Shown: positions 1-6,275, counted from the first letter of the stretch. The stretch is 11,035 nucleotides of DNA from Selenomonas sp. (GCA_003518745.1 DOYB01000081.1:1-11035), one strand, 5' to 3'. Notes: generated by a model not told the origin, from the letters alone. A program made the numbers and translations.

Positions 1-26
1 CACTAATCGGTCGAAGGCTTAACTTC
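1..26 (+). rRNA. 23S ribosomal RNA, 3' end (partial)
   Basis: The first bases, ending in GGCTTAACTT, match the conserved 3' terminus of bacterial 23S rRNA (compare AGGCUUAACCUU in E. coli). The rest of the gene lies upstream of the window. The exact mature end is uncertain by a few bases. The identification rests on this short match and on the 5S gene that follows in the same direction. Confidence 0.8.
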
Positions 27-72
27 GTAACTTGGCCTAAAATATCCATCTTTCATAAACCTCTGTATAGTT

Positions 73-195
73 TTGAATGAATAACATTCCGGTGGAATGT
101 TATTGTTTCGGAAGCGCGAGGCGGTGGAGAAACCGCAGATAGCTTTAAGCATGAGCGTAAGCGAATGGTTTCCGAGGCATGATATGTTCATTCAA
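73..195 (+). other. Structured 23S-5S rRNA spacer domain
   Basis: The spacer between 23S and 5S folds into what looks like a closed domain. TTGAATGAA at 73-81 is the exact reverse complement of TTCATTCAA at 187-195 and could close the whole element. Inside are a very stable hairpin (80-104), a helix TCGGAA 108-113 / TTCCGA 170-175, and a short hairpin GCGGT 121-125 / ACCGC 132-136. The closing helix and the 80-104 hairpin share two bases, so they compete slightly. No tRNA gene is present here. The likely role is in rRNA precursor folding and ribonuclease processing; this is an inference from position and base pairing. Confidence 0.5.
80..104 (+). repeat. Perfect hairpin in rRNA spacer
   Basis: AATAACATTCC (80-90) and GGAATGTTATT (94-104) form an 11-bp perfect stem with a 3-base GGT loop. 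There is no T-run directly after it, so it is not a standard intrinsic terminator. It is more likely a processing or folding element of the rRNA precursor. Confidence 0.65.
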
Positions 196-202
196 CTGAA
201 TA

Positions 203-319
203 TCCGGCAGCGATAGCTATGTGGTTCCACCTGTTCCCATACCGAACACAGTAGTTAAGCACATAAACGCCGAAAGTACTTGGCTGGAGACGGCCTGGGA
301 GGATAGGTAGTTGCCGGTT
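203..319 (+). rRNA. rrf: 5S ribosomal RNA
   Basis: The terminal helix is visible: CCGGCA at 204-209 pairs with TGCCGG at 312-317. The conserved loop B/C region (CCCATACCGAACACAG) and the AGTTAAGC element are present, and the length of about 117 bases is normal for 5S. The internal part (AAACGCCGAAAGTACTTGG, then GGAGACGGCC) resembles 5S genes of the Negativicutes as I remember them, and this is one basis for the taxonomic guess. The ends are uncertain by one to three bases. It lies downstream of 23S in the same operon. Confidence 0.93.
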
Positions 320-321
320 CA

Positions 322-351
322 AAAAAACATCCGCATACGCGGATGTTTTTT
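322..351. terminator. Bidirectional rho-independent terminator
   Basis: ACATCCGC (327-334) and GCGGATGT (339-346) form an 8-bp stem with an ATAC loop. It is flanked by an A-run on the left (321-327) and a T-run on the right (346-351), which extend the pairing. It ends the rRNA operon on the plus strand. Read on the minus strand it has the same hairpin-plus-T-run form, so it can also stop the convergent glycosyltransferase gene, whose stop codon is about 22 bases away. Confidence 0.9.
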
Positions 352-372
352 GCTGTAAAATACGAGCTGTCA

Positions 373-1389
373 TCAGCTTCGCAAATATTTTTTTAGTTGG
401 CGTTCACAAGCTGCATAAACCTCGTCAACAGTCATTTGATTCATGCATTTGGGGTCGGTACATGCTGATCCATTGTAGCCGTCACAAGGACTGCAGCTAA
501 GGTGGGTGATGATCCTTTCACATTTTTCTCTTGGCGCCCATCGTTCCGAAGCGGTGTAGCCATAGATTATTGCGGTTGGGGTCCCCATGGCGTTTGCTAT
601 GTGAACTGGTAAACTGCAGGAATTGACAAGTAGGACAGAGTCTTTTATAATCTGCCCGACCTGACGCAGGTTTAATTTTCCCCAAAGGTCAATAACCGAT
701 TCTTTATTCCACTTGTAATCCAGCTTCCCACCTCCGAAAACTATCGTTCGCAGACCATAATTATCGTAAATGCGACGATAAAGCTCGTCCCATCTGTCCA
801 AGGGCCAGTCCTTCAGATAGAAGGCGGTAATAGGTGATGATGTAATATATTTATCCTTTTCAGAAATCCCGTTGGCTGACAATATGGACATCAGCTCGGC
901 GCGGTCTTTTTCAGTGGCGGATGCCACATAGGTTTTGTTCAAATGATTTTGGGGGATGTTCAAATCCAGGGCTTCGTTTACAATATGACCAAGAACGTAG
1001 GGCTCATAGGTAAAGTCCATAGACTCCTGCCACTTTATATTTTTGCTCAGCCAGAATTTTCGCTTGTGTTCTATTCCTGCCCTTATTGGTACCCCTGCCA
1101 GTGCGGAAGTCATAGCGATTCGGTATGTCAGGTCCAGAAATATAGCCGCGTCATAGTTAAGAAGTTTTCTCCAGAGTTTGAAAAAACTGTCTCTTTTTTT
1201 GTTATAGCACATAACCTCGTCTATAAAGGGAAGGCCGTCTACCAAGTCACGGGCATTTTCTAAAATAAGAAGGGTGATATAGCTTTCAGGATAAAGCCGT
1301 TTAAGCTCCTTTATGACCGGAGTTGCCAGAATTACATCGCCAATGCCGCCTTGCTTGGAGATAAATATTTTACGAATATCTTTTTTCAT
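373..1389 (-). CDS. Glycosyltransferase family 9 (ADP-heptose:LPS heptosyltransferase-like)
   Basis: This 338-residue cytoplasmic enzyme belongs to the family that transfers heptose or a related sugar from a nucleotide donor onto the LPS inner core. The N-terminal Rossmann half opens with the family signature GGIGDVILATP (residues 14-24). The C-terminal half carries the donor-site segment PVHIANAMGTP followed by IIYGYT and a W-x-P motif. The end has the cysteine cluster SCSPC...C...CM seen in many members. The length is typical. The start codon is ATG at 1387-1389, with GAGAGG just upstream as ribosome-binding site. The gene is single, convergent with the rRNA operon and divergent from tRNA-Lys, so it is not in an LPS cluster in this window. 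Acceptor and exact sugar cannot be read from sequence; a non-LPS surface glycan is possible. Confidence 0.87.
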   Translation of the reverse strand: MKKDIRKIFISKQGGIGDVILATPVIKELKRLYPESYITLLILENARDLVDGLPFIDEVMCYNKKRDSFFKLWRKLLNYDAAIFLDLTYRIAMTSALAGVPIRAGIEHKRKFWLSKNIKWQESMDFTYEPYVLGHIVNEALDLNIPQNHLNKTYVASATEKDRAELMSILSANGISEKDKYITSSPITAFYLKDWPLDRWDELYRRIYDNYGLRTIVFGGGKLDYKWNKESVIDLWGKLNLRQVGQIIKDSVLLVNSCSLPVHIANAMGTPTAIIYGYTASERWAPREKCERIITHLSCSPCDGYNGSACTDPKCMNQMTVDEVYAACERQLKKYLRS

Positions 1390-1416
1390 TGGATCTACCT
1401 CTCAATCATCACTATT

Positions 1417-1436
1417 AAATTGTTTCGTTACAATTT
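1417..1436. promoter_or_regulatory. Inverted repeat upstream of the glycosyltransferase gene
   Basis: AAATTGT (1417-1423) and ACAATTT (1430-1436) form a perfect 7-bp dyad with a 6-base spacer, 28 bases upstream of the glycosyltransferase start. A second small dyad, ATTAC-GCTG-GTAAT, lies at 1462-1475. Either could be an operator for the minus-strand gene, but no clear promoter boxes for that gene could be assigned, and AT-rich dyads of this size occur by chance. Confidence 0.25.
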
Positions 1437-1492
1437 TAGAAACTCCTGCATACATGAAATTATTACGCTGGTAATTTTTATGCCTATTCTCC

Positions 1493-1520
1493 TTGACATT
1501 TTCTTAAAAGCAGGTATAAT
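1493..1520 (+). promoter_or_regulatory. Sigma-A-type promoter of tRNA-Lys
   Basis: A perfect -35 box TTGACA (1493-1498) and a perfect -10 box TATAAT (1515-1520) are separated by 16 bases. Transcription should begin near 1527, about 25 bases before the tRNA. It drives only the tRNA, because a terminator follows directly. Confidence 0.88.
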
Positions 1521-1552
1521 ATAACTCGCTGGACATGAGTGTTTGGCGGCAT

Positions 1553-1628
1553 GACTCACTAGCTCAATTGGTAGAGCATCTGACTCTTAATCAGCAGGTT
1601 CGGGGTTCGAGTCCCCGGTGGGTCACCA
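1553..1628 (+). tRNA. tRNA-Lys (anticodon CUU)
   Basis: The 76-base gene folds into a full cloverleaf. The acceptor stem GACTCAC pairs with GTGGGTC (one G-U pair). The D-arm is GCTC...GAGC, the anticodon loop CTCTTAA gives anticodon CTT, and the T-arm is CGGGG-TTCGAGT-CCCCG. The CCA end is encoded. It reads AAG lysine codons. The first pair of the anticodon stem (T27-C43) is a mismatch, which tRNAs often tolerate. It is a single-gene unit with its own promoter and terminator. Confidence 0.95.
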
Positions 1629-1641
1629 TTATGAATTATTT

Positions 1642-1667
1642 GGGTCTTGCATAGCAAGGCCCTTTTT
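1642..1667 (+). terminator. Rho-independent terminator of tRNA-Lys
   Basis: GGGTCTTGC (1642-1650) and GCAAGGCCC (1654-1662) form a 9-bp stem with one G-T pair and an ATA loop, followed by five Ts (1663-1667). It starts 13 bases after the tRNA end. Confidence 0.88.
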
Positions 1668-1712
1668 GATATTTATTATACCATGCAATCTCAGCGAATG
1701 AAGTCTATTGTG

Positions 1713-1732
1713 AGCGCCAGAATTTAGCGCCA
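1713..1732. repeat. Short direct repeat upstream of the metal-binding lipoprotein gene
   Basis: AGCGCCA occurs at 1713-1719 and again at 1726-1732, a 13-base period, about 70-90 bases before the lipoprotein start. It could be a regulator site, but it does not match a metal-regulator (Fur/Zur/MntR) dyad that I recognise. No convincing promoter boxes could be placed in 1668-1787. Confidence 0.2.
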
Positions 1733-1800
1733 TGTAAGGATTCATGGGAACCATTGTTTTGCATGGAGTTTGATTTTGTGAAAAAGCAGGAGGTATTGCT

Positions 1801-2691
1801 TTGAAAAAAATACTTATGATTCTGACACTTTGCGCAATGGTCGTAGTTGCCGGCTGCGGGGGTGTTTCTGAAAAAAAAGAAGACAAGTTCCATATAGTGA
1901 CTTCATTTTATCCAATGTATATTGATGCTGCCAATATAGCCCAGGGAGTTGAAGGGGTTGAGGTCATAAATATGACAAAGCCACAGACCGGCTGTCTCCA
2001 TGACTATCAGCTGACCACAGAGGATATGAAGACCCTTGAGAAGGCAGATGTTTTCATTATCAATGGAATCGGAATGGAGAGCTTCATGGAAAAGGCTATG
2101 GAGGCTCAAAAGGGACTCAAGGTAATAGATGCCTCCAAGTCGGATAAAATAAACGTGATAATGAATGGTGATGAGCCTAACCCTCATGTGTGGATGAGTG
2201 TTACCTATTCAATTGCCCAGGTAAAAGCTATTACTTCACAGCTTTGTGAACTTGATCCGGCCCATGAAAAGGAGTATAAGAAGAATGCGCTGGACTATGT
2301 GATGAAGCTGGAAAAGCTGCGTGAGGATATGCATGCGGAGCTGGATACTCTGCCCAATAAGGACATTGTTACCTTCCATGAGGCATTTCCTTATTTCGCC
2401 AAGGAATTCAAATTGCATATAGCAGCGGTAATTGAGCGCGAGCCGGGGACGGAACCAACTCCTAAGGAACTGGAGGATACTATTGGCATAGTAAGCAAGC
2501 TCCCGGTTAAGGCATTGTTCACAGAGCCACAGTATTCGCCCGCGGCGGCGGAAACAATAGCTCGTGAAACCGGCGCGCACGTTTATATTCTGGACCCTGT
2601 TGTGACAGGTGAAGCAAATGAAAAAGCAAGGGATGCTTATATCGATTCAATGAAAAAAAATATGGAGGTTTTAAGAGAAGCTTTGAAATAA
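1801..2691 (+). CDS. Metal ABC transporter substrate-binding lipoprotein (ZnuA/TroA family)
   Basis: This 296-residue protein is the extracytoplasmic receptor type that captures Zn2+ or Mn2+ for an ABC importer (cluster A-I / TroA fold). The N-terminus is a lipoprotein signal with lipobox VAGC, lipidated at Cys19. Likely metal ligands are H67 (in LHDYQ), H129 (in NPHVW), H193 (in TFHEAFPYF) and D265 (in ILDP), the usual three-His-plus-acid set. The His-rich loop common in zinc-specific ZnuA is absent, so the metal cannot be assigned. The start is TTG at 1801, supported by AGGAGGT at 1788-1794 six bases upstream and by the well-placed lipobox. No permease or ATPase gene is adjacent on either side, so it is an orphan receptor whose partners would be elsewhere. 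It precedes a c-di-GMP enzyme gene by 93 bases. Confidence 0.9.
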   Translation: MKKILMILTLCAMVVVAGCGGVSEKKEDKFHIVTSFYPMYIDAANIAQGVEGVEVINMTKPQTGCLHDYQLTTEDMKTLEKADVFIINGIGMESFMEKAMEAQKGLKVIDASKSDKINVIMNGDEPNPHVWMSVTYSIAQVKAITSQLCELDPAHEKEYKKNALDYVMKLEKLREDMHAELDTLPNKDIVTFHEAFPYFAKEFKLHIAAVIEREPGTEPTPKELEDTIGIVSKLPVKALFTEPQYSPAAAETIARETGAHVYILDPVVTGEANEKARDAYIDSMKKNMEVLREALK

Positions 2692-2715
2692 AGTAGATGA
2701 TGCAGAAGGAAAAAA

Positions 2716-2739
2716 GGTATTTCGCGTGGAATAAATACC
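2716..2739. repeat. Inverted repeat between lipoprotein and GGDEF-EAL genes
   Basis: GGTATTT (2716-2722) and AAATACC (2733-2739) form a perfect 7-bp stem with a 10-base loop, 25 bases after the lipoprotein stop. The following sequence has only a broken T-rich run, so it would be a weak terminator at best. An operator role is equally possible. Confidence 0.35.
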
Positions 2740-2784
2740 ATGTTGTTATTCTAGGAACGCAAAGCGGAAAAAGGGGTATATATC

Positions 2785-5298
2785 ATGGGGCAGAAATTTA
2801 AGAACCTCCATATGCCGGTTGCCATAATCCTGGCGGTTTTGGTACTATCTGTTTTGCTGTTCTTTTGTTTCCATTTATGGCAGACGGAGCATAAGGTGGA
2901 ACAACAGGCGTTTCCACTGTACCAGGACAATGCGTCATTTAAGCGGAGAGTGCTCTTCATAAGCTCGTACCATGATACATTTGAGACGGTAATGTCGCAA
3001 CGAATGGGATTGATGGAGGTTTTCCAGAAGCATAACGTCCAAATGGATACTGCCTATATGGATACAAAGAACTATCCGACAGAGGAGAATGTTAGGTACT
3101 TCCACGATGTACTGAGCTATAAGCTCAAGCATCAGGCACCATATGATGCGGTGGTGCTGGGGGATGACGCGGCACTGCTTTTTGCGGAGAAATATCAGGA
3201 TGAGCTTTTCCCGGGCATACCTATGGTATTTATCTGTGTCAACGATCGAAATACGGCGGAAAGTGCGGCAAATAATCCCTTGATAACGGGAGCTATTGAG
3301 AATTATTATCTTGAAGATACGATTGACCTGGCGAGGAATATGTGTCCAAGTGCCGTCAACATAATAGGAATATATGATGATACTCCACCCGGAATAGGTG
3401 ATTACGCAGAGTTCATGGAGGTGGCAGAGTCCTATCCCGAATGTGATTTCATCGGTATTGACGCGTCGAAGCTGACAAGGGGAGAGTTTGCTGAGCGTCT
3501 TGCTCAAATCAGTGCTGACAGCATTGTTTTCTTCTTGGATGCCCATGATGATAAGGACGGAAATCGATATGGTGTTCCCGAGACGGCCAGATTGATCGCG
3601 GAATGCAGTCCGGTCCCCGTTTTTCGTGCGCTTGAGGGGGCAATGGGTGAGGGAATCATCGGCGGCAAGATGGTAGATTTTCGCGCCAGCGGACGTTGGG
3701 CAGCTAATGTTGTCATGAACATTTTCAATGGCGGTGATATCAAGACAATGCCGTTGGAGCTGGAAGGGGAAAGCAGCTATGTGTTTGATGCCCAGGTCAT
3801 GGAGCACTACGGTATCCCCGAATCCATTTTACCGGAAGGGACCAAGCTCATTAGGCAGGAGCCCAGCTTCTGGAATGAGAACCGCAGTATACTGATTCCA
3901 ACCATTGGGATAGTTGCTATACTTCTGCTTTTGCTGTTCATTGCTTTGAGGAATTACGAGCGAGTTTCCAGGATGAGCCAGAAGCTTACGGAAACCATCG
4001 AGCTTTTGGATTATCAATCCATGCACGACGCGCTTACGCGGCTTCCAAATAGACAGGCCGCGGAGGCAGAATTCAAGAGACGTATCCTGCGGCATCAGGA
4101 CTTCACCACTATCATAGTGGATATGGACAATTTCAAGAAGATAAATGATTTCTACAGTCACTCGATAGGAAATGAACTTTTGAAGGCACTTGCTCAAAGG
4201 ATTCGCGAAAGATTTCTTCGGGTATATCGTGGATCGTACGCGGCGAGGATTGGCGGAGATGAGTTCATTTTGGTACTTCCGGAGCTTTTGGAGGAGGAAA
4301 ATACCGAGAAGCTGGAAAAAATTCTGGATATCTTCAGGGAACCAATCGTCCACGAAGAAAGAGTTGTTCCCTTGTCTGCCAGTATCGGAATAATCCGGTC
4401 CAATGATGAGGAGCTCAATACCACTGATTTGATTTTCGCAAACGCGGATATAGCGTTGGTGGACGCGAAGCAGTTTGGAAAAAATCAATATGTGTTCTAT
4501 CGTTCGGAGACAAAACGCAGCCTTCAGCGGGCCAATGAGGTGGAAAACATCCTGCGAAGAGCCATCGAGAAAGAAGAGTTCAAGGTGCTGTATCAGCCTC
4601 AGGTAAATGCTGATACACAAAAGATGCATGGCTTCGAGGCATTGGCCAGACTTTCCAATGCGGATGTTTATCCCGGTGAATTCATTCCCGTAGCGGAAAA
4701 TACGGGATTGATCGTTCAGGTGGGGCGTATAATCACCAAGAAGGTTATACAGCAGCTGGCTAAGTGGCGTGACGAGGGTCATCCGCTGTATCAGGTAGCC
4801 ATAAACTATTCCTGTGGGCAGCTTGCAGATGAGAGTTATCCCAAATATCTTGGGGAACTCATGAAGGAGTACAAGATTCCATCTGATCTGATAGAGATTG
4901 AGGTTACTGAGAGTTTGTTTATTGCAAATAACAAGCAGGCTCATGATTTGTTCATTGATTTTGCCGCAATGGGCGTAAAGATGGCATTGGATGACTTTGG
5001 TACGGGATATTCGTCACTAAGCTATTTGACTTACTTACCTGTGGATGTGGTAAAGATTGATAAGGCTTTAATGGACACATATCTGCAGGATGAGATGGAA
5101 GACTTTATGAAGAATCTGGTTAAACTGATTCATTCGTTGAATATGAAGATAGTGGTGGAGGGTGTCGAGCATGTTGTACAGTTTGAAAAGCTGAAGAGAT
5201 ATCATGCTGATATCATTCAGGGTTACTATTTCAGTCGGCCTATGCCGGCTGAGGAAGCTATACAGTTTGATCCAAGTCATCCACAGGGCGAAGTGTGA
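2785..5298 (+). CDS. Membrane sensor diguanylate cyclase/phosphodiesterase (periplasmic ABC-substrate-binding-like, GGDEF, EAL)
   Basis: This 837-residue inner-membrane protein makes and degrades the second messenger c-di-GMP. The order is: membrane helix (about 11-31), periplasmic domain (about 45-350) resembling the ABC_sub_bind family (RRVLFISSYH..., DAVVLGDDAA), membrane helix (369-388), GGDEF domain (about 410-570), and EAL domain (about 583-835). The cyclase site is intact: D446, N454 and GGDEF at 490-494. No RxxD inhibitory site precedes it, so classical product inhibition is not expected. The phosphodiesterase residues also look intact: EALAR 618-622, N674, E706, DDFG 736-739, K757, E792 and Q812. 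Both activities are therefore possible, and which one dominates cannot be read from sequence. ATG at 2785 has AAGGGG eight bases upstream. The periplasmic domain probably binds a small ligand, unidentified here. Its neighbours are an orphan metal-binding lipoprotein and a secreted unknown protein. Confidence 0.92.
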   Translation: MGQKFKNLHMPVAIILAVLVLSVLLFFCFHLWQTEHKVEQQAFPLYQDNASFKRRVLFISSYHDTFETVMSQRMGLMEVFQKHNVQMDTAYMDTKNYPTEENVRYFHDVLSYKLKHQAPYDAVVLGDDAALLFAEKYQDELFPGIPMVFICVNDRNTAESAANNPLITGAIENYYLEDTIDLARNMCPSAVNIIGIYDDTPPGIGDYAEFMEVAESYPECDFIGIDASKLTRGEFAERLAQISADSIVFFLDAHDDKDGNRYGVPETARLIAECSPVPVFRALEGAMGEGIIGGKMVDFRASGRWAANVVMNIFNGGDIKTMPLELEGESSYVFDAQVMEHYGIPESILPEGTKLIRQEPSFWNENRSILIPTIGIVAILLLLLFIALRNYERVSRMSQKLTETIELLDYQSMHDALTRLPNRQAAEAEFKRRILRHQDFTTIIVDMDNFKKINDFYSHSIGNELLKALAQRIRERFLRVYRGSYAARIGGDEFILVLPELLEEENTEKLEKILDIFREPIVHEERVVPLSASIGIIRSNDEELNTTDLIFANADIALVDAKQFGKNQYVFYRSETKRSLQRANEVENILRRAIEKEEFKVLYQPQVNADTQKMHGFEALARLSNADVYPGEFIPVAENTGLIVQVGRIITKKVIQQLAKWRDEGHPLYQVAINYSCGQLADESYPKYLGELMKEYKIPSDLIEIEVTESLFIANNKQAHDLFIDFAAMGVKMALDDFGTGYSSLSYLTYLPVDVVKIDKALMDTYLQDEMEDFMKNLVKLIHSLNMKIVVEGVEHVVQFEKLKRYHADIIQGYYFSRPMPAEEAIQFDPSHPQGEV

Positions 5299-5303
5299 CA
5301 AAC

Positions 5304-5376
5304 CCTCTCCGCAGCCGGAGGAGGCTTTGGCGCAGAGCTTTGGGGTCTGCTAAAAAGAGGATACCTTCATAAGGTA
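5304..5376 (+). promoter_or_regulatory. Structured leader upstream of secreted protein gene
   Basis: Three hairpins follow one another in the 96-base gap. CCTCTCCG (5304-5311) pairs with CGGA-G-GAGG (5316-5324, one bulged G). GCAGA (5332-5336) pairs with TCTGC (5346-5350). TACCTT (5362-5367) pairs perfectly with AAGGTA (5371-5376). GCTTTGG is repeated at 5324-5330 and 5337-5343. None has a proper T-run, so simple termination is unlikely. Pieces resemble c-di-GMP-I riboswitch core strings in the right order (ACAAACC, GCGCAGAGC, GGGGTCT, GGTAGC), but the helix next to AAACC does not form well and the loop is not GNRA. A cis-acting RNA is plausible; its class is unproven. Confidence 0.35.
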
Positions 5377-5394
5377 GCAACTGGAGTGTTTGTA

Positions 5395-6195
5395 ATGACG
5401 TGGAAAAAAATAGGACTGCTTCTTTGTTCTGTTCTGTTGGTGATGATGTGGCTGCCAACTTACGCTATTGCGGGAGATAAGACGGATTTCAGCAAGACAT
5501 TAGAGGGATTTCCGTTGCATTTAGGAGGAGATCCCAACTATGTTTTCGTTTGGGGAGATGAGTGGTCTGCCGACTACATCAAGAGGGACAGCCTGAAGCT
5601 GACTCGCCATGCTTCGCCTGCCTGCTATGAAATCACGGTGGAGGTGGCGTATGTGGCGGATGCTGCCAAGGGTGGAACAGAGATTGCCAGCACCAAGACC
5701 ATAAGCTTTGAATATACCTTCGAAAACACTCGGCGGATGCTGTACTCGCCCGGGAATATAGAAAGCTGGATCTATATCGACTACGATAACAATCGCGGCA
5801 TGAATGAGGAGAGAAAGGCCATTGGCGAAATGGCCTATTATCTGGTATTTGGGAAGCCATATTACGGATATCTTTCCGGATATGACAGCAGCTTTTACAA
5901 TTCTGCCGGGCTGGCAGGTGTGAGAGGAGTGGCGCCGGCAGGCACTGAAGGGGACAATAGCTTTTTCGTCTGTCCGGGAACCATATATGAAGGCGGTGAC
6001 GGATTTTCTCTATTCGTCAAGATTGGAAATGATGCCACCAAATTAAAGGACTATATATTGGAGTTTTCCATGAAAGAGGGCGTTTGGTATTATTCATATT
6101 ACGTCCAAAATAAACCGCCACAGTGGGAGCTTCTTTCAGGAAGCCAGGTTTACCAGCGTATCTGGAGGATAGCGAATTATTACCGGAATCATTGA
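5395..6195 (+). CDS. Secreted protein of unknown function
   Basis: I do not recognise this 266-residue protein. It begins with a clear Sec signal peptide: KK at 4-5, a hydrophobic core from 6 to 20, and a probable signal-peptidase-I cut after A24-I25-A26. There is no lipobox and no further membrane segment, so it should be periplasmic or released. The mature part is rich in Tyr, Phe, Trp and Gly (for example YYLVFGKPYYGYL and GVWYYSYYV) and looks like a beta-rich domain. It has only two cysteines (C77 and C193), which could form a disulphide. ATG at 5395 was chosen over GTG at 5386 because GGAG at 5383-5386 sits eight bases before the ATG. It follows the GGDEF-EAL gene in the same direction after a structured 96-base gap, so co-transcription or c-di-GMP control is possible but unproven. 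Confidence 0.75.
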   Translation: MTWKKIGLLLCSVLLVMMWLPTYAIAGDKTDFSKTLEGFPLHLGGDPNYVFVWGDEWSADYIKRDSLKLTRHASPACYEITVEVAYVADAAKGGTEIASTKTISFEYTFENTRRMLYSPGNIESWIYIDYDNNRGMNEERKAIGEMAYYLVFGKPYYGYLSGYDSSFYNSAGLAGVRGVAPAGTEGDNSFFVCPGTIYEGGDGFSLFVKIGNDATKLKDYILEFSMKEGVWYYSYYVQNKPPQWELLSGSQVYQRIWRIANYYRNH

Positions 6196-6223
6196 TGTAT
6201 GAAAAAATTGATAGGTATAAAAT

Positions 6224-6263
6224 AAAGTCAAAAAGTCAAATATTTATTTGACTTTTTGACTTT
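6224..6263. promoter_or_regulatory. Perfect 40-bp palindromic operator of clpB (CtsR-like heptads)
   Basis: The two 19-base arms (6224-6242 and 6245-6263) are exact reverse complements around a TT centre. Each arm holds two AGTCAAA heptads: 6226-6232 and 6234-6240 on the plus strand, and TTTGACT at 6247-6253 and 6255-6261 on the other. The heptad fits the CtsR heat-shock repressor unit (A/G)GTCAAA, but the tandem spacing is one base instead of the usual three. The right arm contains the -35 box of clpB, so a bound protein would block transcription. The RNA form could also act as a weak terminator for the gene upstream. Confidence 0.72.
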
Positions 6264-6275
6264 TATTGTTATAAT
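6248..6275 (+). promoter_or_regulatory. Sigma-A-type promoter of clpB
   Basis: TTGACT (6248-6253, inside the palindrome) and a perfect TATAAT (6270-6275) are 16 bases apart. Transcription should start near 6282, leaving a leader of about 39 bases. AGGAGG at 6307-6312 lies eight bases before the ATG. Confidence 0.8.

Noticed and set aside
3..373. Small minus-strand open frames across the rRNA region
   Set aside because: They overlap 23S, the structured spacer and 5S rRNA and have no convincing protein features.
2754..2765. GGAACGCAAAGC just before the GGDEF-EAL gene, close to the GGGACGCAAAGCC string of c-di-GMP-I riboswitches
   Set aside because: No AAACC partner strand, no enclosing helices and no downstream GGTAGC segment are present, and it sits too close to the start codon. 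Treated as chance.
2935..4944. Long minus-strand open frames (2935-3807 and 3829-4944) opposite the GGDEF-EAL gene
   Set aside because: They lie wholly antisense to a gene with clear conserved domains, and their translations show no recognisable motif. They are shadows of its codon use.
5386..5394. GTG at 5386 as start of the secreted protein
   Set aside because: GGAG at 5383-5386 is correctly placed for ATG 5395 and overlaps the GTG; the signal peptide is complete from 5395.
6224..6263. HrcA CIRCE element or simple terminator as explanation of the palindrome
   Set aside because: CIRCE is TTAGCACTC-N9-GAGTGCTAA, which does not match. As a terminator the stem is very AT-rich, and it overlaps a good promoter, so an operator is the better reading.
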